DNA of 64,000 nt from Bacteroidota bacterium (GTDB lineage Bacteria > Bacteroidota > Ignavibacteria > UBA10030 > UBA6906): NCBI GenBank assembly GCA_030835135.1, contig JAUQWO010000076.1, forward strand, positions 203,102-267,101. The letters are read 5' to 3'. Positions 25,922-34,915 of this stretch are shown here, one piece after another; positions within the stretch are counted from its first letter, which is position 1, and each line of letters starts with the position of its first letter. Below the pieces are notes generated by a model. That model did no database searches, was not told the origin of the DNA, and worked only from the letters and a program-made list of their open reading frames with translations. Made by a program: the position numbers and the translations under genes.

Positions 25922-28269
25922 TCACGCGTCCGCGACATATCGCAGAGTGTGATCTGCAGCCGGTCGGGAGCAGCGCAGCTGACTGTGCGAGTACCCCGGT
26001 CGGTCCGTATGCGCATGATGTGCGCATCGTGGTCATGATCGATACGAAGGAATTCCCCCTCTCCGGACTCTGCCGCTATGCACGCTGGCGTGATCCCTCC
26101 GGTCCGGCCACGTTCTCCAATCTTGATTTCGCGGCCGAACTCCCGGGCGTGCGTGTCGGACCCTGGCCGGGATGGAGGGGCATCCCGGATGTTCCCCGGA
26201 TCACCGTCACCTGGGGAGCGTTGGCCCGTGATGCGATGGTCCAATGGTGGGGTGATGAAGCCGACTGCGGGTGGCTCCGGGCAACCGTCTGGTTTCCTCC
26301 CGCGTGCAGCGGTGAGATCCGGTGTACCGCCGCCGACCCCCGTCTCCATCCTCGTACGGTTGCGCTCATCCAGGATGCGCCTGTCCGCAGTACACCCCGT
26401 CCGGTCCGCCTCCGTCCGTCGATCGGAGGATCACACCCGCGTCTTCTGATCACGCGCGATGATATCGCGGAACTCCGGTCCCGTGCGGGTTCGTCCCATC
26501 ACGCACACTGGGATCTCATTCAGGCACTACTGGCATCCCCGGCTCTTCCCGCGGTGGTGACGCCCGAATCGAAGGTGCCGGCAGGCCCTGAGCGCGTACG
26601 CCCCGAAGATCGCGCGGTGCTGGCCGCCTTTGTTGCCGTACTGGATCCGTCTGCAATGTCGCAGAAGGCTGCGCTGGCCGCGCTGAGAACTTTCGTCACC
26701 GAAACCCGCCGTCCGGACTTTGAACCGTGGGGGATCGACACCCAGGCCGGCGAGATGCTGTTCCTGCTGTGCCTGGTGTATGATTGGATGCACGACGTGA
26801 TCCCGGAGAGTGAACGGGACGAGGTACGCAGGTGGATCTGGAATGCCGCGGAGATCGTGCGCGGGCATCTGTCACCCGCGCGCACCGATCTGGCCCAGGC
26901 GCATTATCTCGGATGCGGCCTTGGCCTGCTTGCTTTCGCGTGCCTGTTTCACGAAGACCACCCGCATGCCGATGCATGGTTGGCGGAATGCCGGGGATCG
27001 CTCGATACGATCCTTACGATGCTTCCTGACGATGGATTCCATCCCCACGGGACGAATCTCTGGATCTATGAGTATGGATTCCTTCTCCGTTGGGTGGAGA
27101 TCATCCGGGTGTGTACCGGGGAGCACCTGTGGCACCTGCCGCACTGGGAGCAAGCGTCCGCGTTCCGCTCAGCGACGATGTCACCGGATGCGCTTCGCGG
27201 CATCACGTTCGGCGATCCACAATTCCGCGTCGGTGGCGACGCATGGTGTCATTATCTGATCGCTGCGCGTACGGGATCACACAGGGCCAAGGCCACCGCA
27301 CACGCTCTGGTGGACGGCCCGCATGAGGGGATCGACTTCCGCGGCGTGCCCCCGCGCCGGCGCGTCTATGAATTCCTCTACGATGATCCCACGATACCGC
27401 CGGAGGGCAGCTTCTCCACCATCGATCACTTCGCCGATGGAGGGCAGGTCACGGTCCGTACCGGCAGAGATCGAAGCGGCGTGTTCACGTTCCGTGCCGG
27501 GCCTCCGATCGGCGCCGCTCGGTACGCTGCAGGAGAACGTGGGGGGTACGGGCATGCCGATCCCTGCAATGGCTCCTTCCTGTGGTACGCCGATGGGACG
27601 TTGCTCGCTTCCGGCCCCGGTCCCGTGTACCGCCGCGATTCGTCGCTGCACAACATCGTGACCATCAACGGGCGAGGGCAGATCGGCGACAGTACCGTGT
27701 GGCTTCCCGATTTCTTTCCTCCCGGATGTCTTGCTCCACGGCCTCAGGTCGTGTCGGATGACGGCGTGGTGTCGCTTTCCGTGGATCTGGCGCGTGTCTA
27801 TCTCCCGCATCTGGGGGTGCAGCGCTGTCACCGTTCCCTGCTCGTCGATGCGGCGCATGAGCGTGTCGTTGGCATCGACGTCATTGCTTGCCGGGCGGAA
27901 GCGGACATCGCCTGGAACCTCCATAGCCATGCACCATTCACGGCCGACGCCATCTCCGGTATGACCGTTTGGAGGGCGGGATCCGCCGGGAAAACGATGT
28001 CCGTCTTCCTGCTCGCGCCTGACGGTGGATTGGTCACGACCGGGTCCGACGAATGTGTGCCGGCGTATCCGAATGATGGCACCCGTCAGTATTTCCTCCG
28101 GTGGAGCCATGCGGGCACCTATCGGCACCTGGTCTGGTGTTTGTCCCTGGCCCGCGATCCCGTGCCTCCGGTCGTGCGGATGTTCGATCATGTCGTCGAC
28201 CTCCGGTTCACCGATGGCAGCCATGTGTTCTTTGATGGCACGCGCCTGTCGGAAGGGGTCCGCCTATGA
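25918..28269 (+). CDS. Cytoplasmic heparinase II/III-like protein
   Basis: A 783-residue protein starting at a GTG that overlaps the previous stop (GTGA). An N-terminal beta domain is followed by an (alpha/alpha) toroid (MLFLLCLVYDWMHDVIPESE, about residues 280-300) and then a heparinase II/III sandwich with YGHADPCNGSF, placing H546 and D548 at the usual His/Asp lyase motif. Members cleave uronic-acid glycans by beta-elimination. There is no signal peptide, whereas most heparinase II/III enzymes are exported; the enzyme would therefore act on imported oligosaccharides. The secreted member at 9907-12186 could produce those oligosaccharides outside the membrane. Substrate not determined. Confidence 0.8.
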   Translation: MITRPRHIAECDLQPVGSSAADCASTPVGPYAHDVRIVVMIDTKEFPLSGLCRYARWRDPSGPATFSNLDFAAELPGVRVGPWPGWRGIPDVPRITVTWGALARDAMVQWWGDEADCGWLRATVWFPPACSGEIRCTAADPRLHPRTVALIQDAPVRSTPRPVRLRPSIGGSHPRLLITRDDIAELRSRAGSSHHAHWDLIQALLASPALPAVVTPESKVPAGPERVRPEDRAVLAAFVAVLDPSAMSQKAALAALRTFVTETRRPDFEPWGIDTQAGEMLFLLCLVYDWMHDVIPESERDEVRRWIWNAAEIVRGHLSPARTDLAQAHYLGCGLGLLAFACLFHEDHPHADAWLAECRGSLDTILTMLPDDGFHPHGTNLWIYEYGFLLRWVEIIRVCTGEHLWHLPHWEQASAFRSATMSPDALRGITFGDPQFRVGGDAWCHYLIAARTGSHRAKATAHALVDGPHEGIDFRGVPPRRRVYEFLYDDPTIPPEGSFSTIDHFADGGQVTVRTGRDRSGVFTFRAGPPIGAARYAAGERGGYGHADPCNGSFLWYADGTLLASGPGPVYRRDSSLHNIVTINGRGQIGDSTVWLPDFFPPGCLAPRPQVVSDDGVVSLSVDLARVYLPHLGVQRCHRSLLVDAAHERVVGIDVIACRAEADIAWNLHSHAPFTADAISGMTVWRAGSAGKTMSVFLLAPDGGLVTTGSDECVPAYPNDGTRQYFLRWSHAGTYRHLVWCLSLARDPVPPVVRMFDHVVDLRFTDGSHVFFDGTRLSEGVRL

Positions 28270-30701
28270 TGCGCGACCTTGGACGGACAGCCGACCGTTC
28301 CTGCTGGATCTCGGGGGACCGTGTGAACGCCTGCATCGGTGACGGTGGGAACGGGATCGTCGACTTCGGCTTCCATGGGCTGCAGCCCGTCAGCCGGAAT
28401 TCCCGGTTGCTCGTGAGGCCGGAGGGCGTGGTGACCATGGTACTCCACGGCCCCGGGGGGTGGGTGATGCCGGTCACCTTCGACACGGTTGACCATCACC
28501 CGCACAGCGTGTCCACGGTGGGCTCGATCCCGGGTGGCCGCTTTGTGTGCGAGATCGTTGCGGCCGATCGCGCCGTGCATGTCTACGTCCGGTGCGACGT
28601 GCCGCATGTGAGCGTCATGGTTCGATTCTCAAAGGATGCCGTGTTCACCGATGTGCGCGGCGACCGGACGTGGGAAGAGGCAGTGGTGCGCGGGCCCTGG
28701 CTCACATGGTGTTGCCGCGACCGCATTGAGCTCGGTCCCTGGCTGAAGCGCACGGGTCCGTACGCAGGCGATTTCCTGATTCCCGAGCACTGGCGCAGAA
28801 TGATCTTCAACCGGCCGATCCGCTCCGGACTTGCCACGCCCGAGGATCTCCGGCCGGAGTACCGCGATACGTCGATCCCGATCTGCGATGCGAGGACCTG
28901 GATCGTCGCCGGATCTCAGAGGTCCATGCCCTCCGTGGATGATCGGTGGATCACGTTCGTGGTACCTCTCGATGGATCCGATCCCCGGGAGCCGATATTC
29001 GTTATCGCAGGCAGTGAGAACGACCCCACCGGACGGGAAACTGAGCTTCTTGATCACGAAACGGTGGAACGTGTGCGCAAGCGATCGGCAGCGGCGAGTG
29101 CATCCGCACCGCGTTTGAGCTGTGCATCCCTGCCGGAACTCAGCGCGTTCATGAGCACCGTGCCCGGTCTGGTGCGCTCCGCTGCTGTGCATGATGCCGG
29201 CATGACGCGGGCCACACCGGGGGCCTACTACTGGTTATGGGCCTGGGACAACCTCGTGACGGGACACGAGTGTCTTCGGTGGGGCGCCGGGGATCTGGCA
29301 GGATCGATGGTACGGTATGTGCACGCGCACCGGGATGTCGACGGCAGTATCCCGGCACGCTGGACGAGGTCCCACGAGCCGATGGACACGCCACCGCACG
29401 GCGCTCTGGACTTTCTTCTGTTGCACCTTTCGTACGAGCATGCGCGGGCGACGGGAGAGATGACAGGGTTACTATCCGTCTACCCACACGCCGTGGCGCA
29501 TCTCCGCCGATCGATGGCGGCGGATCCGGATGGACTCGTCCCGAATTTGAGTTTCTACCCGGACCGGCCCGTTGCATTCGGGCGGAGTGACGAGAGCGTG
29601 GTGGCGCTGGAGACCGGATGTCTGTATTCCTTTGCGCGGCTGATGGACACTGTGGCGGTCATGATCGGGGATGATGCGGTGCGGAAGGATGCGTGCCAGT
29701 ACGCCTCCGCCATCGAGCGCGTGTTCCTGGCCAGGTTCTGGGATCCGGCCGTTGGTTTCCTGGTTGACAGCTATGACCGCGTGACCGGCCAGCGCAATCA
29801 CACGTTCCCTTCGTTCTCGCTGCTCTTCCTTCAACATGCCCCGGGCCTCCATCTGCTGCGGGGGATGGTGCCGGCCATGGGACGGTTCATCACCGAGCAT
29901 TTGCAGACGCTCAGGGGGATGCGGATGTTGTCTGTTCGCGATGACCGGGGTTCGGGAGAGGATGCCCTTGGTGCATGGTATCCTCACTGGGACATCTATC
30001 TGGTGAAGGTGCTTCGCCGAGCAGGTAACGCAGAGGCGATCGGCCGGTGGGCGCGTTCAGCGGAACTCGTGCTTGGCCGCCTGGGCTTCGTTCCGGAGTT
30101 CCTCGCGCTCGAGGGATTGACACAGGAACCGGGTCCGGCGTGGAGGAGGCATGGCGCGGTATCCAATCTGAATTGCGTCACCGGATGGCACAGAGCCATC
30201 GTTGAAGGGCTGTGTGGTATCGAACTGGATCCGGGCGGGATGTCGGTCATCCCTCTTGGCCTGGATATCGGGCCGGTCACGCTGCGGGGCTACGACGTGC
30301 GCGGCACGATCTGGGACGTGGAGATCGACCACGCGGGGCCGTGCCTGGAAGAGATACGCGTCGATGGCCAGGTGCTTCGGGGATGTCTGAAGATCCCCGC
30401 GACGTATCAGGACCGGGGTCACCATACGCTCACGATACGGTACGGCACGAACGCCTGCGCCATGCCGGTGCGCGAGGTGGGAAACGGGGAGGTCCTCGAG
30501 GTACGCACCGGGTCTGCCGGTACCATCGTACGGATCCGTGCCATGGGGATGACGGACGTGGTCATCGGGGATCCTGCTGCCCGGGGGATCACCATCGATG
30601 GCGTCCCGGGGCATCCGCAGATCGATCCTGCCTCCGGGTTCGGCTCGATCCGGATCGAGGATCCCGGTATCCATGAACTTGAATTCTCCATACTGTCGTA
30701 A
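28266..30701 (+). CDS. (alpha/alpha)6-barrel glycosidase-like protein (GH78/GH63/GH133-like)
   Basis: An 811-residue cytoplasmic protein. A beta-rich N-terminal region (1-270) is followed by a six-hairpin toroid from about residue 290 to 650. The toroid opens with YYWLWAWDN, where D328 sits as in GH63, GH78 and amylo-1,6-glucosidase-type enzymes. Later, GSGEDALGAWYPHWD (about 560-574) offers the second acidic residue. The C-terminal 170 residues form a beta domain like the cap of alpha-L-rhamnosidases. It is therefore probably an inverting alpha-glycosidase; an alpha-rhamnosidase would agree with the rhamnulokinase further along, but this is inference. ATGA overlap couples it to the heparinase-like gene. 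Confidence 0.7.
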   Translation: MMRDLGRTADRSCWISGDRVNACIGDGGNGIVDFGFHGLQPVSRNSRLLVRPEGVVTMVLHGPGGWVMPVTFDTVDHHPHSVSTVGSIPGGRFVCEIVAADRAVHVYVRCDVPHVSVMVRFSKDAVFTDVRGDRTWEEAVVRGPWLTWCCRDRIELGPWLKRTGPYAGDFLIPEHWRRMIFNRPIRSGLATPEDLRPEYRDTSIPICDARTWIVAGSQRSMPSVDDRWITFVVPLDGSDPREPIFVIAGSENDPTGRETELLDHETVERVRKRSAAASASAPRLSCASLPELSAFMSTVPGLVRSAAVHDAGMTRATPGAYYWLWAWDNLVTGHECLRWGAGDLAGSMVRYVHAHRDVDGSIPARWTRSHEPMDTPPHGALDFLLLHLSYEHARATGEMTGLLSVYPHAVAHLRRSMAADPDGLVPNLSFYPDRPVAFGRSDESVVALETGCLYSFARLMDTVAVMIGDDAVRKDACQYASAIERVFLARFWDPAVGFLVDSYDRVTGQRNHTFPSFSLLFLQHAPGLHLLRGMVPAMGRFITEHLQTLRGMRMLSVRDDRGSGEDALGAWYPHWDIYLVKVLRRAGNAEAIGRWARSAELVLGRLGFVPEFLALEGLTQEPGPAWRRHGAVSNLNCVTGWHRAIVEGLCGIELDPGGMSVIPLGLDIGPVTLRGYDVRGTIWDVEIDHAGPCLEEIRVDGQVLRGCLKIPATYQDRGHHTLTIRYGTNACAMPVREVGNGEVLEVRTGSAGTIVRIRAMGMTDVVIGDPAARGITIDGVPGHPQIDPASGFGSIRIEDPGIHELEFSILS

Positions 30702-30722
30702 CCATCCACTCAGCAGGTGCAT

Positions 30723-32504
30723 ATGAACCTTGTCGTCAAGCAGGTCAACGTTCTCGACATCCTTGTGGTCGTCATGTATCTGTTGATGCTCACCGGCGTC
30801 GGCATCTATCTCACGCGCTTCAACAAGACCGTCGATGATTTCTTCAAGGGGGGAGGGAAAATCCCGTGGTGGATCTCCGCTCTGTCCACGTTCGTCGCGG
30901 GGTTCTCGGCGTTCATGTTCGTGGGCGCCGCGGGGTATACGTACCTTCACGGGGCGGGCGCGATCGTCCTGTTCACTTCCGCCGCATGGGGCTACGCCCT
31001 CGGCTACATCGTATACGCGGTGCGCTGGCGCAGGGCACGACTCTCGTCGCCCATGGAATTTCTGACCCGGCGCTTCTCGCAGTCCACGACCTACTACTAT
31101 ACCTTCCTGTCCATCATCCCCGCGATCATGGGCCTCGGTCTCATGATCTATACGCTCTGCAAATTCATCGCCGCGGCGCTCGGGATCGTGGCCTTCACCG
31201 TCTCCCTTGGTCCCATCACCCTCACCGGTCTGGAAATGTCCATGATCGTCACGGGACTGGTGATGCTCATATATACCAGTGCGGGTGGCCTGTGGGCGGT
31301 GGTGATCACGGACTCGTTGCAGTTCTTCATCATCCTGATCGTGTCGTTCCTTGTCTGTCCGCTCGCGTTCGTGGCGTTGGGCGGCAGTTGGGACCTGACG
31401 GTGGGATTCCAGCGCCTCATTGCCGAGGCTCCGGCGGGGTATCTTGGTTTTTCGGAGGTGTGGACGAAGCCGTGGTTCTACATCGCGTATCTCCTGAGCA
31501 CGTTCATCGGGTACAATGCCGCATGGCATATCGGGCAACGGTATTACAGCGTGCCCACCGAGCACGACTCCCGGAAGATGGCGTTGCTCTGTGCCGGACT
31601 CAGCCTCGTACTGCCGTTCCTCTGGATCGCGCCGACCATGGCAGCGCGGGTGCTGTTCCCGGACCTCGCGTCAATGTGGCCCGGCGATCCGCATCCGGAA
31701 GAGTCCGCGTTCGTTACCCTTGCCCTCACGCTCCTCCCGAACGGTTTGATCGGCCTGACACTGTCGGCGATCCTGGCGGCGGCAATGACCTCGATCGATA
31801 CGCAGTTGAATTACCTCGCGTCCATCCTCATCCGGGATGTCTATGTGCGATTCCGGACCACGCCGGCGGGTGTTGCACCGGACGAAAAGGAACAGCTCAC
31901 GGCCAGCCGTATCACCGCGATCATCCTGGGGGTGCTCGCAACGGCCACCGCGCTCTTCTTTCAGCGATGGAAGAGTGTCTTCGATGTGGCGCTCAACTAC
32001 TATTCGTGGTTCGGGCCTTCCATGCTGACGCCGGTGATGCTCGGCTTCCTGATCCGCCGCACCCCCTCGTGGTCGGCGATCGTAGCATCGACCGCCGGGC
32101 TCGTCATCGTGCTGATCGTGAACGTCCTCTTCTCCTTTGACGGATATCAGTACGAAGCGAACATCATTGCCGGTGTGGGGGTCTCGTCCCTGGTGTTCCT
32201 GCTTACGGCCCTTTGGCCGGAACGTTCGGCAGCCACCCTGGAGCGGATCAGGGTGTTCTTCGTCGATCAGGACACGCCGGCAAGCGACGAGAGCCTCCGG
32301 TGGTCAGGGAACGCCCTGTCCTCGTATCAGATCGTTGGTGTCCTCACCGCGAGCATTGGGACCGTGGTCGTTCTGCTGGGTATCGTCCCGGCTTCGGTCC
32401 CGGTCCATGTTCTCACGATCGGGCTCGGTGCCGCTACCGCGTTCATGGGCTGGTTGATGACATGGTACTTCCGGCGGCAGTCCAGGATCATCAACGAAGG
32501 GTGA
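30723..32504 (+). CDS. Sodium:solute symporter (SSS family)
   Basis: A 593-residue inner-membrane transporter of the SSS (LeuT-fold, SglT/PutP) family, with about 13-14 hydrophobic segments. Family text includes FFKGGGKIPWWISALSTFVAGFSAFMF near residues 40-66 (the sodium-site helix start) and ALGYIVYAVRWRRARLSSPMEFLTRRFS. The ATG at 30723 is chosen over the GTG at 30717; CAGGTG precedes. Substrates of the family in glycan clusters are sugars, sialic acid or uronates. It is the last gene of the long + strand run and gives a second uptake route besides the ABC importer, perhaps for the monomeric or unsaturated uronate product. The region after it holds a separate promoter. Confidence 0.93.
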   Translation: MNLVVKQVNVLDILVVVMYLLMLTGVGIYLTRFNKTVDDFFKGGGKIPWWISALSTFVAGFSAFMFVGAAGYTYLHGAGAIVLFTSAAWGYALGYIVYAVRWRRARLSSPMEFLTRRFSQSTTYYYTFLSIIPAIMGLGLMIYTLCKFIAAALGIVAFTVSLGPITLTGLEMSMIVTGLVMLIYTSAGGLWAVVITDSLQFFIILIVSFLVCPLAFVALGGSWDLTVGFQRLIAEAPAGYLGFSEVWTKPWFYIAYLLSTFIGYNAAWHIGQRYYSVPTEHDSRKMALLCAGLSLVLPFLWIAPTMAARVLFPDLASMWPGDPHPEESAFVTLALTLLPNGLIGLTLSAILAAAMTSIDTQLNYLASILIRDVYVRFRTTPAGVAPDEKEQLTASRITAIILGVLATATALFFQRWKSVFDVALNYYSWFGPSMLTPVMLGFLIRRTPSWSAIVASTAGLVIVLIVNVLFSFDGYQYEANIIAGVGVSSLVFLLTALWPERSAATLERIRVFFVDQDTPASDESLRWSGNALSSYQIVGVLTASIGTVVVLLGIVPASVPVHVLTIGLGAATAFMGWLMTWYFRRQSRIINEG

Positions 32505-32542
32505 CAGTCATGCCGCACAGGGCCCGCACGACCGGCGCATCA

Positions 32543-32571
32543 TTGCCTCTCGGCGTCCTGAGTTGTATACT
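32543..32571 (+). promoter_or_regulatory. Sigma70-type promoter for the SDR-GH88 unit
   Basis: TTGCCT at 32543-32548 and TATACT at 32566-32571 are separated by exactly 17 bases. Matches to the consensus are four of six and five of six. The start of transcription would be near 32578, leaving a leader of about 70 bases to the SDR gene with AAAGGAG before its ATG. It is the clearest promoter in the window and shows that the SDR and GH88 genes can be transcribed apart from the long operon. Confidence 0.6.
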
Positions 32572-32647
32572 ATAGTGACCGATCCGGCAACGCGGACGCG
32601 CCGCCGCGGGCCGGAGAAGACCAGCGAACGAAGAAAAGGAGTGTGAG

Positions 32648-33442
32648 ATGGCAGCATCGTTACCCGTCGCGATCATTACAGGCGGAAGCCGTGGCCTCGG
32701 CAGGGGGATCGCACGACGGCTCGCCGAGCAAGGTGTCTCGCTCGTGATCAACTACGCCGGCAACGCGCAGGCGGCAGCGGAAACTGTCGAGATGTGCAAG
32801 GCCCGCCAGTCAGAGCTGGACCAACGATTCGTGACATTCCAGGGGGATATGGCGATCCAGGAGGACCGTCAGCGGCTCGTGGACCAGACGCTGGAGGCGC
32901 TGGGGAGGATCGATGTTCTCGTGAACAATGCAGGCATCGGCCCGCGCGTCCGTGCCGATGTCACCGAGACCACGCTCGAATCGTTCCAGCACGTGCTGCA
33001 GGTGAACCTCGAGGGACCGTACTTCCTGACCCAGGCGGTGGCGAAGTACTGGCTCGAGCAACGTCCCGATCCGATCCTCCCCCATGGGTTCGTCGTGGTC
33101 AACGTGTCATCGATCTCCGCCAACACCGCCTCCCTCAACAGGGGCGAGTATTGCGTGTCCAAGGCCGGACTCTCCATGGTGACGCAACTCTGGGCCTCGC
33201 GCCTGGCGCAGTCGCGTGTGCATGTGTTCGAACTCCGGCCGGGCATCATGGCGACCGACATGACCGCCGGCGTGAAGGAAAAGTATGACCGGCTGATGGG
33301 CGAGGGGCTTGTCCCGCAGTTTCGCTGGGGACAGCCGGATGATGTCGGGAAGGCGGTGGGCTCGCTCGTCAAGGGCGACTTCCCGTATTCGACCGGGGAA
33401 GTCATCTACCTCGACGGTGGCATGCACATGAGAAAGCTGTAG
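32648..33442 (+). CDS. Short-chain dehydrogenase/reductase (SDR), sugar-acid dehydrogenase candidate
   Basis: A 264-residue classical SDR. The nucleotide-binding TGGSRGLG is at 11-18, NNAG at 93-96, and the catalytic set S154/S155, Y168 and K172 (EYCVSKAG) is complete; the C-terminal GEVIYLDGGMHM is typical. It reduces or oxidises a hydroxyl/carbonyl group using NAD(P). The next gene is an unsaturated glucuronyl hydrolase, so a KduD-like role (5-keto-4-deoxyuronate pathway) is attractive. Alternatives are 3-oxoacyl-ACP reductase (FabG) or the dehydrogenase step of a diketo-acid pathway feeding the FAH protein. A strong ribosome-binding site (AAAAGGAG) precedes the ATG. Confidence 0.9.
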   Translation: MAASLPVAIITGGSRGLGRGIARRLAEQGVSLVINYAGNAQAAAETVEMCKARQSELDQRFVTFQGDMAIQEDRQRLVDQTLEALGRIDVLVNNAGIGPRVRADVTETTLESFQHVLQVNLEGPYFLTQAVAKYWLEQRPDPILPHGFVVVNVSSISANTASLNRGEYCVSKAGLSMVTQLWASRLAQSRVHVFELRPGIMATDMTAGVKEKYDRLMGEGLVPQFRWGQPDDVGKAVGSLVKGDFPYSTGEVIYLDGGMHMRKL

Positions 33443-33485
33443 CGTTGAGGGTTCCACACGACACAAGCAGGAAAGCAGAAGCTCC

Positions 33486-34856
33486 ATGAAGATCGATACC
33501 ACACTCTCCCCGCGGGCACTCGCACCCCAGACCACACGGTTGTTCGAGCTGGCGGGGCAGAAGATCACCCTCCTTCAGAAGACCTGGAATCCGCACCACG
33601 GGACCCCTGTGTTCACGGTGAACGGCGTGTATACATCGCGCGGATGGACCGAATGGACGCAGGGGTTTCAGTTCGGTGCCGCGGTCCTGCAGTTCGATGC
33701 GACCGGGGACGCCGGTGCGCTTGCGATCGGGAGGCAGGCGACCGTGGACCATATGGCGACGCATGTCAGTCATGTCGGCGTGCACGACCACGGGTTCAAC
33801 AATATCAGCACCTATGGGAATCTGCGCCGCCTGATGCTCGAAGGGAGGATCCCCGAGAACACATGGGAACGCTCGTTCTATGAACTGGCCCTGAAGGTGA
33901 GTGGCGCGGTCCAGGCGGCACGGTGGACCGACCTCGGGAACGGCGAAGGATACATCTACTCATTCAACGGGCCGCATTCGTTGTTCGCCGATACCATCCG
34001 CTCGTTGCGCGTGCTCGCGCTCGCGCACCAGCTCGGGCATGTGCTCATGGGAGAGAAGGACCGGAAGATCTCGCTCCTGGAGCGTCTGGTCACGCACGCG
34101 TTCACGACCGCGCGGTACAACGTGTATTTCGGTGAAGGGCGTGATGCGTACGATGTCCGCGGACGCGTGGCCCATGAATCCATCTTCAATCTGAACGACG
34201 GCTCGTACCGCTGCCCGAGTTCACAGCAGGGCTATTCGCCGTTCTCCACCTGGACGCGCGGGCAGGCATGGATCCTCTGCGGGTTCGCCGAGGAGTTGGA
34301 ATACCTGGCGGCACTGGACGAGGGGGCGATGCCGAAGGGACGGAAGAAGGCTGAGGTTCTGTCGACATTCCTGGCCACGGCGGAAGCGGTCGCGGACCAT
34401 TACATCGGGCAGTCGCCTCTCGATGGCATCCCCTACTGGGACACCGGTGCACCGGGGCTGGCGCATATGGGCGACATCCTGGGCCGTCCGGCGGATCCGT
34501 TCAATGCGCATGAGCCCGTGGACAGCTCCGCGGCGGTGATCGCTGCCCAGGGGCTCCTCCGCCTGGGCCTCTATCTGCAACAGCATGGAAAGAAGGAGCA
34601 GGGGACGGCCTACCTGCAGGCCGGACTCACCGTGGCGAAGCATGTGTTCGCCGAACCGTACCTTTCCCTCGATCCGAAACATCAGGGACTCATTCTCCAC
34701 TCGGTCTATCACCGTCCGAACGGCTGGGACAACATCCCCGCGGGCCGGTCGGTGCCGTGCAACGAGGCCACCATGTGGGGAGACTATCACGCGATGGAGC
34801 TCGCTCTTCTGATCGCCCGGATGGCGGAGGGGAAACCCGCGCTGAAGTTCTGGTAG
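33486..34856 (+). CDS. GH88 unsaturated glucuronyl hydrolase
   Basis: A 456-residue cytoplasmic enzyme of glycoside hydrolase family 88. It removes the 4,5-unsaturated uronic acid left at the non-reducing end by polysaccharide lyases, through hydration of the double bond. The two family aspartates are D101 in GVHDHGF and D169 in LFADTIRS (D88 and D149 in the Bacillus enzyme). The stretch SQQGYSPFSTWTRGQAW (about 241-257) is the conserved substrate-binding part. No signal peptide is present, so it acts on imported disaccharides. It confirms that at least one lyase product is handled by this locus. It is 43 bases after the SDR gene and ends just before a hairpin terminator. Confidence 0.95.
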   Translation: MKIDTTLSPRALAPQTTRLFELAGQKITLLQKTWNPHHGTPVFTVNGVYTSRGWTEWTQGFQFGAAVLQFDATGDAGALAIGRQATVDHMATHVSHVGVHDHGFNNISTYGNLRRLMLEGRIPENTWERSFYELALKVSGAVQAARWTDLGNGEGYIYSFNGPHSLFADTIRSLRVLALAHQLGHVLMGEKDRKISLLERLVTHAFTTARYNVYFGEGRDAYDVRGRVAHESIFNLNDGSYRCPSSQQGYSPFSTWTRGQAWILCGFAEELEYLAALDEGAMPKGRKKAEVLSTFLATAEAVADHYIGQSPLDGIPYWDTGAPGLAHMGDILGRPADPFNAHEPVDSSAAVIAAQGLLRLGLYLQQHGKKEQGTAYLQAGLTVAKHVFAEPYLSLDPKHQGLILHSVYHRPNGWDNIPAGRSVPCNEATMWGDYHAMELALLIARMAEGKPALKFW

Positions 34857-34857
34857 G

Positions 34858-34896
34858 AAAAAGGACCGCCGGAAGGGCGTCTGCTCCCTCCGGCGG
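34858..34896 (-). terminator. Intrinsic terminator of the corrinoid operon (possibly bidirectional)
   Basis: Arms 34866-34877 and 34886-34896 form an 11-bp GC-rich stem (one bulged A) with an 8-base loop. Read on the - strand the stem is followed by a T5 tract (A at 34858-34862 on +). It lies between the convergent ends of the GH88 gene (34856) and the URO-D gene (34916), so it stops the - strand operon and may also hold back + strand transcripts. Confidence 0.8.
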
Positions 34897-34915
34897 GGTC
34901 GCTGTGTGTGGCCGG

